Below are positions 21,093 through 31,649 of a DNA stretch of 64,000 nucleotides, piece by piece (within the stretch, counting starts at the first letter, position 1; every line of letters starts with the position of its first letter). The notes beneath the pieces were generated by a model, which saw nothing but the letters and a program-made list of their open reading frames with translations, was not told the DNA's origin and made no database searches. The DNA lies in assembly GCA_011947345.1 (NCBI GenBank), contig JAAVTG010000554.1, positions 1,178,001 through 1,242,000 of the forward strand, given 5' to 3'. The stretch comes from Phytophthora quininea (lineage: Eukaryota; Oomycota; Peronosporomycetes; Peronosporales; Peronosporaceae). Both the position numbers and the translations under genes were made by a program.

Positions 21093-23645
21093 GATGCGCA
21101 AGCAAGTCGATGACTTCCTCTCGACGAGGTTGAGCGTCTTACGCAGTGTGCGTGACGCGATGGCTGAAAGTCTAGATGTTTAAATGGAACAAGCTGATGC
21201 AAAAGGCAGAGGCAATATGGGGAATTCCAGGTCGGGGACCTTGTTTTATTAAACGCTAAGAACCTGCCTACACATGCAGTATCTGCCGTCTTCAAGACGA
21301 AACTCCGACCACGGTTCATTGGACCGTTCAAGGCCGTGGCCAAGAAGGGCCTTGCATACTCCCAGCGAAGATGCGAACACATCCTGTGTTCTACGTGGGC
21401 TTGCTGAAGCCGTACCAGGACCCCGCGGGGGTGAGCGCGGTGGCGCTGGCGCCGCCGGTGTCTGGGCCGACAACGCTGAGTAGACGAACTGCTTCAGCCC
21501 AGTTAGTTGACCCCGAAGCTCCGCGAGCCCTAGCTCCTGAGCACGAAGACGGTCAGAGATCGACTGCGGGGCCTCAAACCACTCCACCCGCTAGATCCGT
21601 CAGATCTTGATCGTAGCGATCAAACGTCTCCCAGACATATCGCGTCTGGCGACTGAGCTCAGCCCGCAGTGAGCGAACCCGGTGCAGTATGGCTGAGACC
21701 CCCGACTGACACGCCTAGCGTGATCCAAGAATCGGATTCCCTTGGTCATCGGCCAGCCGACCACCGCCCTCCTCCGGCGCTGGTCGATGAGCACGGCAAG
21801 CTCCACAATCATGTGGAGTGGCTCCTGGCATGTCGTAGACGTAAGGGTCAAATCCAGTATCTGGTGAAGTGGAAGGGTTACCCTCACTCCAAGAACTCGC
21901 GGGAATACAATTGAGATTATGCGAACGAGGTTTGTAGTCGTAATGAGTTGTTGAATGGGAATACGAAAGTGAAATCATTTGAGTTAGTTGTTTTTCCTCA
22001 TCGTCAAATCCCTATCCCACTATGTATCATCACTAACGGTTACTGCCAAACTTGGCGTTAGCGACGAAGACAGTACTCGATGTCTCGTCAACGCGCATCA
22101 CTTCAATTCTCGTCCAATCAGAATGCATGATCCAAAAGGATCAACCAATGAAAATGCACAGTTTATGTACCTTCGCCAAACTGCCGCACAAGGCACGCGC
22201 CAGCACGCGTAGAGCGTGTGCTCAACGGTCGAGGCCTTGCCGAGGAGACGATGAAGTGTAATCACAACAAATATGGGGTGCCTCTGAGGCAAGACTGCCC
22301 TGACGTCATGGACGCTTTTGATCGGACTGATCACAGGCGCCCTGGGGGCCTGTGGTCAACTCGTCGACAGAACCGCGCTTCCCACCACTAGTGCGGGAGG
22401 AGGGGGGCATGCGGGCCAGCAGCAGAGCTCACGCTCTGGTCCGGGGCTGGCTCAGCCAGCGGAGCCTCTCCCTGAGAGGCATGAGCGAAATGGGACGCAC
22501 CCGCGCCGGCTGCACGCGCAGAGCGCGAACGGGGGGTCTCGTACGGGACTGAGCAAAGTCAAAGTACAGACGCCGTTCGACTCGATCGCTAGCTTCACTG
22601 AAGCTTGCGGCCGCACTTGGCCCAAGTCTGAAAGGCCGAGAGATACTCGGGGACGGTCTCTCCCGGCTTGAGAGCGATGGGATACGTCCGCATCTGCGGC
22701 ACTGAGCCGCCGCTCGCTTGAGTGTGAAGACGTTGGCGATATTCCAGCACGTTCGTCACCTGCGGCGTCAGGAACCGCTCGTGACGAGTCACCAGCTCGG
22801 CGTCCATCTGGACTGGAGGCCCTACGATGTAGCTGGCGAGCGATGGCTGCGGCAGGAAGCCGTAGTCGCGTCGCGACGGAGTCAACAATGGCTATGCCAC
22901 CGGGCGCTGCGAGCGCGTGTGCGCCCGACTTACGAAAGCGCGGTCCTGGGCCTCGTCGAGGTTGTTCGTGATGACACGATCGTCAGAGCGATCGTCTTCA
23001 TCACGCAGAGGCTGCGGCGGAGCCGCGTGCCGAGCGCTCAATATGATGGCCGAGGGCTTGGCTTCCGGGAACGGACATGGAGTCCGTAGAGGCGGTCGCT
23101 GACCGGGAGGCGTGCGTGGGTCACACGGAGAGCGTTTTGTATGCGGGGAGATCGCGGCACGGGACTTCCAACCCCTGGCAAAGCGACTGAGCGATCGGCG
23201 TGATCGTCACGCGTTGGAGTATCGCTACCTTGGTCGTCCGACTCGTCATAGTCGACCTCGACCTCGCCGTATCGATACCGTGCTGGCGACGAGAGCGGAC
23301 TTCCATCTCAGTACGAGGTCACGTCGCTGTCAGTCTGGCTGTCGGAACTGCCCATGGGGCTGCGCATTGCACGATCTCCGTAGACCTGTCGATGCACCGC
23401 GAAGTACTTTGCAACGGAGAGCGTGTGAGCGGTCTCGAGTCGGCTTGAGGCCGCGCACGAGCGCTGGGAAACTGAGGACAGCCTGGTAGAGAGGCCTGCA
23501 AGAGATCGACACTTGAGGCAGGCGAAGAATGGGCTCGTCGAGCCAACGGCGGCCTCGTTGAGGCGTAGCGACCATCGGAAGTCTCTAAGAGACGTGACCA
23601 TGACAAGGCAGTTGTGGATCCGGTGTATCCACGATTTGATGGGGG
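21093..23645 (+). pseudogene. 5'-truncated second copy of gypsy family A (element B)
   Basis: From 21093 the sequence matches element A from about 3079 onward: integrase tail, chromodomain (about 21780-21900), the region opposite the antisense frames (22260-23600) and the polypurine tract. Everything 5' of the integrase tail is absent. Compared with A it has 36-, 9- and 29-base deletions between 22590 and 22860, and a 355-base insertion at 21912. Confidence 0.85.
21912..22266. repeat. Candidate solo LTR inserted in element B
   Basis: Comparison with element A near 3900 shows 355 extra bases here. They begin TGAGATTA and end TAATCACA, a 7-of-8 inverted terminal match of TG..CA type. They are flanked by ACAAT (21907-21911) and ACAAA (22267-22271), a near 5-base target duplication. 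There is no coding potential. It could instead be a short non-autonomous element. Confidence 0.55.
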
Positions 23646-23991
23646 TGTAACGGGGTTACACGAAAGTCATAACCGTGTGTAGACTTTTGACTATGTAACC
23701 ATCATGTAGCCATTTGGCTCTCCACCACTCATTTACATATCTCATAGATTAACTATCCCACATAGTTTAGTCTATGCATTTACACCAAAGTCAGATAAAC
23801 AATTCAATTCATTCTATTTTTGCAGTTTATTTGTGCTGTCCTTGTTTATAGCGACACTGACTCTGTGAGTCCTAGTTACGGGGCTGTACTTCGTTCTTGT
23901 ATAGAACCGAAGGCTGGAAGTCTAAAGACACAGACTCGGGGAGTCCTACGTCTTCCTCTGTGCACACACACCGCTACGCAGCCCCGCTGCA
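23646..23991 (+). repeat. 3' LTR of gypsy element B
   Basis: 346 bases matching the element A LTR at 5371-5742 from TGTAACGGGGTTACAC to ...CGCTGCA, with small deletions. The 5 bases before (GGGGG) and after (GGGAG) are similar but cannot be told apart from the purine-rich priming tract. Confidence 0.85.
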
Positions 23992-25140
23992 GGGAGAGAC
24001 TTGTTCTTGTGGGCAGGGTTACTGTATTAAGGCTACGTTGCCAAGTGGAGTAATTCGTAACCACAGTGGGGGGCAAGTGACTTGATATGAGTGTGGAGTC
24101 ATCATTGGGTCCACAATCTTGAAGCAAATCGTTGCACACTGGGGGTCAGGTTTCCCAAACGGGGTGACGTCCCAGACTTCGGTCCTGATCGCTTGAGCGA
24201 GAAATTGCACAAGATTCCAGCCGCGACCGACTGGAACGACCATCACGCGTTGTTTTATCAGCGGTCCAAAACTGCTGTAGTGGTTCAAGCCAGCGGTACA
24301 CCCACCGTCTCAACAGCAGCATCGTCAGGAAAGCATCTAAGAATCTCACTACCACACCATTCGTTGGTGGGATCGCGGGTGGTGCAGAGGGTCTGCTGAT
24401 CGGAGGTCTCCGTATAAATACCTCATCCAAACACAACACCTCCTTGTCTGGAGCGCCCTCTTGGTTAACAGCCAGCGCCGACCGGAGGAGGAGGTCACAG
24501 TTTCCACTCTGGACGACCGTCTCAGCACACCATCCCCAACTGGACTGGTGTCGACTCGAGACATCGCCACCGCAGACAACATGATTCCAGCAATCTCTAT
24601 CGCTACTCCAGATCCTGAATCAGACAGGAGAATCATTGTGAGCGCAGAACGATCAGAGTGTGGGGTCCCGATCGAAGAGAGAAACCCAGGAACTTTGTAG
24701 CGAAGATGATATCGTCAGCGACTTGTGCGCGACTGAGCGACTTGGCTGTGACTTAGTTAGTCGACGACTAGAAGCTGGTGTCTTCCATTGCCTACGACTT
24801 CGCGAAGTCTCAGCGACAGGAATTTGCTATGACAAGAAGCAGTAGCTCGTGACATTCGGCAGCTTGATCTACATCTGACATCGGATCGGAGTGGTGGAAA
24901 GCGACTCGATTCAACTCATCTGCTAGCGATGATGTCGGTAGAGATGAGTCTGCAATCTGGTTAGTCAGCAAAAGACTCCTCAGGTCTCGTCACTAACCCG
25001 AAGCAGATCCCAGTTCAATACTCCAGTTGCTAAATCGTCGCGGGCAAAACTCCAGCCAAATACCTGCGACCCCCGAAAACCCTGCTGACACCGCTAAAAG
25101 CTTCGTTCGCAATCCCGTCAATTAACGGGACTTCTAGCGA
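23992..25140. other. Unassigned stretch, no supportable gene
   Basis: Minus-strand frames at 24288-24019 and 24439-24146 have a mildly protein-like composition. One contains C-F-K-I-V-D-P-M-M-T-P-H-S-Y, but no family or start could be recognised. They may be parts of another decayed element. Confidence 0.3.
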
Positions 25141-25148
25141 TCGCTCTA

Positions 25149-25331
25149 AGACGACACAGTCACCACCGACTATACAGCCACCTTAACTATGCAATCACCC
25201 CTGACAATACAGTGACTACCGGCTACACAGCTTCCTCCTTCGATGAATCAGTCTTACCAAACTACATTTTTGTTTCAGGCTGTACAGCTAATGTCGACTA
25301 TACAGTCAGCGGTGGCTATACAGCCAATGCC
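25149..25331 (+). repeat. 18-bp degenerate tandem repeat (GACTATACAG core)
   Basis: Copies of the core G-R-C-T-A-T-A-C-A-G start at 25149, 25167, about 25185, 25203, 25221, 25278, 25296 and 25314. The spacing is 18 bases within each block, and the 57-base gap between blocks is close to three units. In the + frame the units encode hexapeptides such as D-Y-T-V-S-G, G-Y-T-A-N-A and G-Y-T-A-S-S. It lies upstream of the DIRS-like relic. Its role is unknown. Confidence 0.6.
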
Positions 25332-25649
25332 TGCTTCCGTGCCCTTTCTACTCTAAGTGATGTGGGATCAGAAAACAAATACACCGCTTCACAGCTGCAT
25401 AAGCGATCTCCGGTATGTACGATCTCATCACGTAACATTGCAGCTGCGTGTTTCTCGTCTCCGAATTGGATGACTACAGCCGTGGCGCCGGCAGCCACGC
25501 TGTCCTAGCGAGTACTCTAAATAAAAGGGGCAGAATCGGGGCTGACAACGAGTATCACACCCACGGAAACCGTTACGCCAGGTCGTTTTACAAGATATAA
25601 CCGCCTGATTACACGAGAATGCTTCGATTCGATGCAAGTTACTCAAGGA

Positions 25650-26720
25650 AGCTTAAAGCACTAGACCACATTCGCAAATTTGGCATCAAGTCTCCGGTTC
25701 CTGACTACCCCATCTCATGAGTAGGCACTGCAGGAACAGAGTTTCTCTTGACCAACCCTCTACAGCACGCCATGTCCGAGCTCGTGCGAAGATCAGAATC
25801 TGTGTTACCCGCATTCGTCAAGATGATGCGGCGGCAAACTGCTGAGAATTATCGTCCCAACAAGAATTCAGAGCCAACGTTGTCGACAAAGCTGTGCCGC
25901 TAGCCCGGGAGAAGAGTTACCAATCATTGTCGGAGAGTCTGGGGCACGTCGCAACCTGTATTCGCGCCACTTATCCGTTCCTTCAGCGGCATTGGATACG
26001 CAAGAACCACCTGTATCGATTCCGCTACGTACCCGTGACTAAAGACATGCAGCAGGATCTCTTATAGCGGTGTTTTTCTTCACGAACCCCAATTCAACGG
26101 TGTTTATTTGAAGTACTTCAACACGTTGGCACCTCCAGATATCGTGGTGGACGCTTCGTCCTTGGGCCTATGCGCACTGGATATCCTCGAGCGTACCATT
26201 TTTCCCTCTCAAGTCCGGCTCCACCAACGGATTTGACATCAATTTCCGCGAGCTGCTCTAGTGCGCTTTCGCTGTCAGCGAATGGGGTCGGCGCTGCTCT
26301 TCGAAACTTTCACAAGGACCCCGGCTCGTCTACGTGCGCTTTCGCATCGACAATGCATCGGCTGCCGCTTGGTAGAACACGCTCTCGTCACGTAATCCAA
26401 GGGTCCAAGTCATCATTTGCCTACCCAGCTGGTAGGAAACATCTTTCTAGCTATGATTCTTGACATCCCACGTTTTGGGGTGCGAACAACTCTCGTGCGA
26501 ACGCCGGCTCCCACCTCTCAGCTAACCCGTCGATCGAGATGCTTTTTGCATCGCTAACATGAGATTGATTGCAGGCATCCCGAAGGTGGATGTTCAGGGA
26601 TTGATCAATCTCTGGCAACATATGTCCGCGCTCACTCTGTTCCCGGCTCCATATTCACCCAGTGCGAACGAGCGTTGAGCAAGCAACATGCATGGGCTTC
26701 TGTGACGATGTAAATCTGCA
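25650..26720 (+). pseudogene. DIRS-like retroelement relic (RT end and RNase H)
   Basis: Across several frames and stops the + strand reads P-V-T-K-D-M-Q-Q-D-L (about 26035), then F-N-G-V-Y-L-K-Y-F-N-T-L-A-P-P-D-I-V-V-D-A-S-S-L-G-L-C (about 26094-26175). Next come F-D-I-N-F-R-E-L-L (about 26232), V-Y-V-R-F-R-I-D-N-A-S-A-A-A-W (about 26330-26370) and N-T-L-S-S-R-N-P-R-V-Q-V-I. The order D-A-S, E-L, I-D-N, S-R-N is that of the RNase H domain of DIRS-type (tyrosine-recombinase) retroelements. Y-S-P-S-A-N-E-R near 26660 resembles the start of the recombinase. At least five stops or frame changes are present. The recombinase core itself was not found. Confidence 0.6.
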
Positions 26721-26729
26721 GTTTCAGGA

Positions 26730-29700
26730 TTAGCGTGTTGCTATTGGCCAAAAACCTGTGCCAGGTCGCCCATGATACGCGGAATCAAGTGCGCTTATAC
26801 TTTGTCCAAGACAAAAGATTTGGTGGATTTCTGCCTAAGATCTGTCGATCCAGGAACGCAACTGTACCAGGAATTTGGTACTGCTTGGGAATCAGACTGC
26901 GACCATTACCGAAGAGTCATATCTGCGAAGGGTCACTGAGTTTGCAAAGTAAGGGTGAAGTTGCTCAATGAGGGTCTATAATCAGCTCAAGACTAATTAG
27001 GGTGTAGCCAATCTTAAACAACAAAATGCGTGTCTGTCGCCATGTCAGTCACAAAATCCGGACTTCTGATTGGCTGAAATTTAACTAATGTAAGTATAAA
27101 CTCAAGCTTAAATAGTAGATTGAGATGTCTCATGTACTGAGACAGTGCTCTAATTTGAAACATCCTAAACTATTTTAAATATCTAGATTTTTGAAAGGTA
27201 TGTATTACATTAACTATTCTACATACTTTGTCATTTTGGTTCCCACGTGCTCGACGAGCGGAGCCATCTCCATCTCCAGTGCCAATACCCAACAGCGAGC
27301 ACCCACCTCCAGGCGCTGGTTGCTCACTCTGCATAACTTCTTCAGTAGCGCCCGAGAAAGGACAAGCATCTGACCAACGACAGAGGGATGGGAAATCCTC
27401 TTTTATCAGTATATTCAAGAAAAGAGTACTAAATTGAAACGGAGGTGGGGCGGGCTGGCTGCGCCGCTCTGCGGCTCAGCGAGAACGCTTGTTTAGCCAA
27501 AAACCTAAACATAAACAAGAGTTCAACTTGCCTCCAAGCCCTCAAATGTCTTTCGGGCCAAGCTGTCAGGCCTTCGCGCGAGAAGCCTCGCGGACGAGAG
27601 CAAGGAGGTCTTCGTCGGTCGTTGTCGGGACTCTCGCCTGTTTCAAGCCTATTCCATATTCTAGTTGGCTCACTCGCCTCTAGCGGCGTTCCATTTCGTA
27701 TTCTCGTGTGTTGGATGGTTCAATGTCCCGTTCCAAAATTCTCTCAGGCTGAAGACTTGCGTGAAGCGCCTACGACTGCGCCTGAACTCGAAACGTACTC
27801 TGTGCTAGAGGCTAGTGCGCGTGTAAAACGTCTGGGTGCCCCGGCTCTGCCAAGCACCTCGGGACCAATCTCATCTGTGCTTGGTGCTTCTGCCTTCGGT
27901 TCCTGGGCACCGTGAAGAATAAGGAACTCCTGCGTGTTCAAGTTACAATATTCTCTCTTATATATAGTTGGTTATTTCCTTGTTCCTCCCCTTCCCAGTC
28001 ATCGATTCCCAAGTCCGGATGAAGAGCACGGGCCCAAGGACTGACACGCAACGACACATGGCGCTCAAGAACCACAAACACCAACACAAGCTTATTTGGA
28101 CGATACAAGTGGGACGAAACAAAGATAAACGGCCCTCAAGGGGATTCAGCACAAGAACTATACGCCATCCGGAAGAGCTCTAGCCGGGGAGTGACCCTGT
28201 CTGAGGACTCGCGCTCCGCGTTTGAGGCTCCTTCCGACAGCCGACTGTACACCCTGGGCGACAGAAAGAAGCACCGCCTTCGCCACACTTCGCGGAGCGG
28301 TATCCCTGTTTGGTTAATCGGTATCCCTCTGGACGCCCAAGTACAACACATTTCTGACTTTTGCTCTATGTCTTCCACGTTCGCTGGGGGTCAGGTGGCC
28401 CCATTCGCAGCGACACATTTGCAGTGGTCGTCCACGGGATTCGGGATTTCTTCGCTGCTTCCGGATTCGACTTTCCGATAGCGCACGCGTACATCAAGAT
28501 TCTATTTAAAGGGATCAGCTGACTCGACACCCCGCGTCGAACGAAGTCTTCCGTGTCGATCGAGCTCCTGGAAGCCCGCTTCAAGAGCATTACCATTGTA
28601 GAACTCTTTGGGCAAGCACTCTTGAAGGGGTGCTAGACGCTCTTCTTCCTCTTAAGCCGTTCGGAGATCGTCGCAATCAGTGACGGCAAGTTCAAGTAGG
28701 TCGCGACTTGAGCGCGCGACACTGTCGTGCTGGACGAAACGGGTGAAGCTACGCTAGAGCCGCATCTAGCTTGGGCTGTCTGTCTCCGCCTCATCGGCTC
28801 GAAGACGATGAGACGAGGTCGGTGTTCCTTGATCGCCCAAAATGTATAGTAGCCCAGATAAATTAATATATGTACCTTGAAATCGAAGATACCCTGAACG
28901 CTGACGCCCTGATCCCGAAGATCCGAGATCCAGGAACGTGCTCGGGCGGCGTGTACCTAGTGCAATCCCTGTGGGTCCGATTAACCCCGAGGAACCGCCC
29001 ACCGCCGTTAGATCTTAGAGAAGTTTAATGTGTTGAGGCTGATCTCGAGCGGCACGACTCCAGACTCCACGAAAACAGCCAGATATTCAGGATCTACACT
29101 TGAAACCCAGCAATTAAGGTGTGAAATCGAGGAGTCCAAGGTCGTTATCCAGGAATTCAGACTTCCTGACACAAAGCACTTAAAACAATAGCAGAAATAA
29201 CTAAATACAGAGTTCCTTGATACGTCACGATATGTAGGTTGTTGTTCTTGAGCCGAGGACTCGGGGTTGAGCTGGTCTCGGTTAGGCTTCACGCTCGGGG
29301 CAACCAGCAAAGCCCAACTAATAGATGGAATGGGGGACTTGTCCCTGGCTCGCAGCGCGTCCAGGACCTCCAACCCAACTCGACTTGACTACGGTTGGAG
29401 TCCCGCAACGCTCTTGCAGACGCGTTCCGTGGCGCACGACGGTAGGACACCTGGGCTGGCTCGCACTCCTTTACTGAGCGAGCTAACGTGGGCCTTGCGC
29501 GCAGAAGGACAGGAAGTCGAGCCACCAACACCGGCGGCAGCGACGACTTGCTCTTGACACAGACAAACGAACGTTGTTATAGTTAATTGTTATTATATTT
29601 TCTATGCTATGTGCTCCACACAACTTGTTTGGCTTAGTTTCAGTATGGTATTTAGCGGGATGGCTGGTTGCATCCTGCGAACAGTCGCCTCCCGTTTAGC

Positions 29701-30315
29701 AACATGTCCCTTCGCGCAAAGACTGCACCCTTTCGCACATAAGGGGGCAACATGGGGCACAAAAGTCAATCCGGGATTCCGGAGACCACGGTACTGCCAA
29801 TCGACTACAAATCGTAATAAATTGCGGCAATGTCAGAGGCCCCACTTGAGACCTGATGTTCTAGATCTCAGGATCCCAGGATCTGGCGACTTCAGGGTAG
29901 ATATCTTGTGATCCAGGATATGCGACTTGGACCTGGGAGTTCTTCACAGAACTTACTAATGCCAGGCTCTACATCCATCACAGTCACACACCGGCACTTG
30001 TAACTTGGTTCTTGATGGGTCCCGTATAATTTTCAGTCAGCCAAGAGAGATCTCTCTGCTGGATACATTCCACAGCAGGAGTTTGATCGCTAACTTAATA
30101 GCAATTCGCACACGGGACAACGATGACCGGGACCGAGTGCTCATGGACTCCTGGGAATGCACATCCAGGAGTCGGCACTTCCGGGCCAAGACCACGGCCG
30201 TCACCGGAACACCCACTTCAGATATCCAGCTACGACAACCCTTCTCCACAAAATTCCACACCCTGTCGCGTTGGCTTCCAGCCAATCACCCACTTAAACC
30301 AATCAACAGTCGTGA
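26730..30315. other. About 3.6 kb without a recognisable gene
   Basis: Open frames here are short and without known motifs. A + frame at 27445-27915 is the longest and has no recognisable domain. The stretch 28840-30000 repeatedly contains ATCCAGGA-like and CCTGA-like words, which suggests decayed LTRs, but no element could be delimited. Confidence 0.4.
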
Positions 30316-31640
30316 TCACTGAAAATAAGCGCCGTTTCCTTCCTCGATAACACCGACCGCCAGCATCTTCTGCACATTTTCCTCAATTATTGCGTCTTCA
30401 GCGTGAGCGTGACGTCGCCGCTTTAACATCAGTGGTGCCGCATCACCAGTATCAATGTGATGTTCAACGTCGAGTGTAGTCGCAGGAGGGCAATCACCCG
30501 TGCTCACAGTCACGTCACGGTAGGCTCGTAACAATTTTAACATCAACCTTCTCGCGTTATCGTCTTCAACTCCAATGTGCACATCACTTTCGTCATCCAG
30601 TGGCGTCGAACAATCACCGAGTGTCGCCAGCCATTCCTCGAGTCGTTGCTGGTTCAGCTCGCCGTTCATCTCCAGCACTTTCATCTTCTGGTCCACCGGA
30701 ATCCATGTCCCTAGGGCCGTTTTGGACGGTAACTTCACTTTATCCCCACCAATGTTTATTGCGGGAAGTAATGCTTTACCGTGTCGTGCAGTCGTGACCG
30801 TCATCGCGAGCATCACCGATCCACTGTTACAGTCGGGCACGAAAATACCCGTCTCACCATCAGGTGCAGCTACTGCGACTTTCATCGGTGTCACTGTTTG
30901 TCGTCGGAACCGGGACCTGGTCGCCAACCGTACTGGTGCTACCTTGCGCTCGCCATCACCAGTATCTGTCCGAAATGGGATCACTATGCGTTGTTGCCGT
31001 TCTTCATACTCCACTTCGTTAGTAGCGAAATTCATCACCGCCTTATGGATGTTCATGAAGTCGACGCCGATCAGAAACTCCTCTGTGCAACCTTCCACGA
31101 TACATGCTTCAATCTCCACGGCCTGTCCGTACGTGTTCACCATGCTGAATTTCCAAACACCAAGTACGGCTAGTTGTTGCCCACCGATGCATTCAACATA
31201 GTCCACCGGTATTTTCTTACGAGAACAGTCACCACGCATCATCCATGCGGTACCAGCAATAGAGTACCGAGCACAACTGTCCAATTTCACTGCACGATAT
31301 TCATCATTCACCAGCATCGTCGCTGTGGGAAGGCCATCATCTGCTGCCACTGTCGGGTGCTGTTTGCTGTTCGCTGACTCCGTAGTCGTCGATGACCGCT
31401 GTAACAAGCTGACTCGCGCGCCTGCTTGACTTCGTTGGATCGTCGTACCATCAGCAACGCCATTGCGTGTTACGGCATTCGTACGGGCCTGATCTGCTTG
31501 GTGTTGACGTCGTGCTATCCGCTCAGCTTCCATTCCCATCACGATCGCTTCCACGTCTTGGTTCACGACAGTAATTCGTTTCTTTTTGTCCATGGCCCGC
31601 TTTACTCTTTGCTGCTTCCACTCTTTGCGTGTCACCGTAA
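30316..31640 (-). pseudogene. Gypsy protease and first part of RT (element F)
   Basis: An open frame of 439 codons from 31635 to 30316. After a basic start it has a retropepsin-like region: V-K-L-D-S-C-A-R-Y-S-I-A-G at about 31260, and F-L-I-G-V-D-F-M at about 31065. It then has the opening of reverse transcriptase, V-E-H-H-I-D-T-G-D-A, followed by V-Q-K-M-L-A-V-G-V-I-E (about 30470-30340). The protease site has D-S-C where D-S/T-G is expected. RT stops after about 40 residues at the left edge, so the palm, RNase H and integrase are lost. Gag lies directly upstream on the same strand. Confidence 0.8.
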
Positions 31641-31649
31641 CACCCCACA

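Noticed and set aside
25149..25331. Regular repeats suggestive of a CRISPR array
   Set aside because: The repeats are contiguous 18-mers with no unique spacers, in a eukaryotic context.
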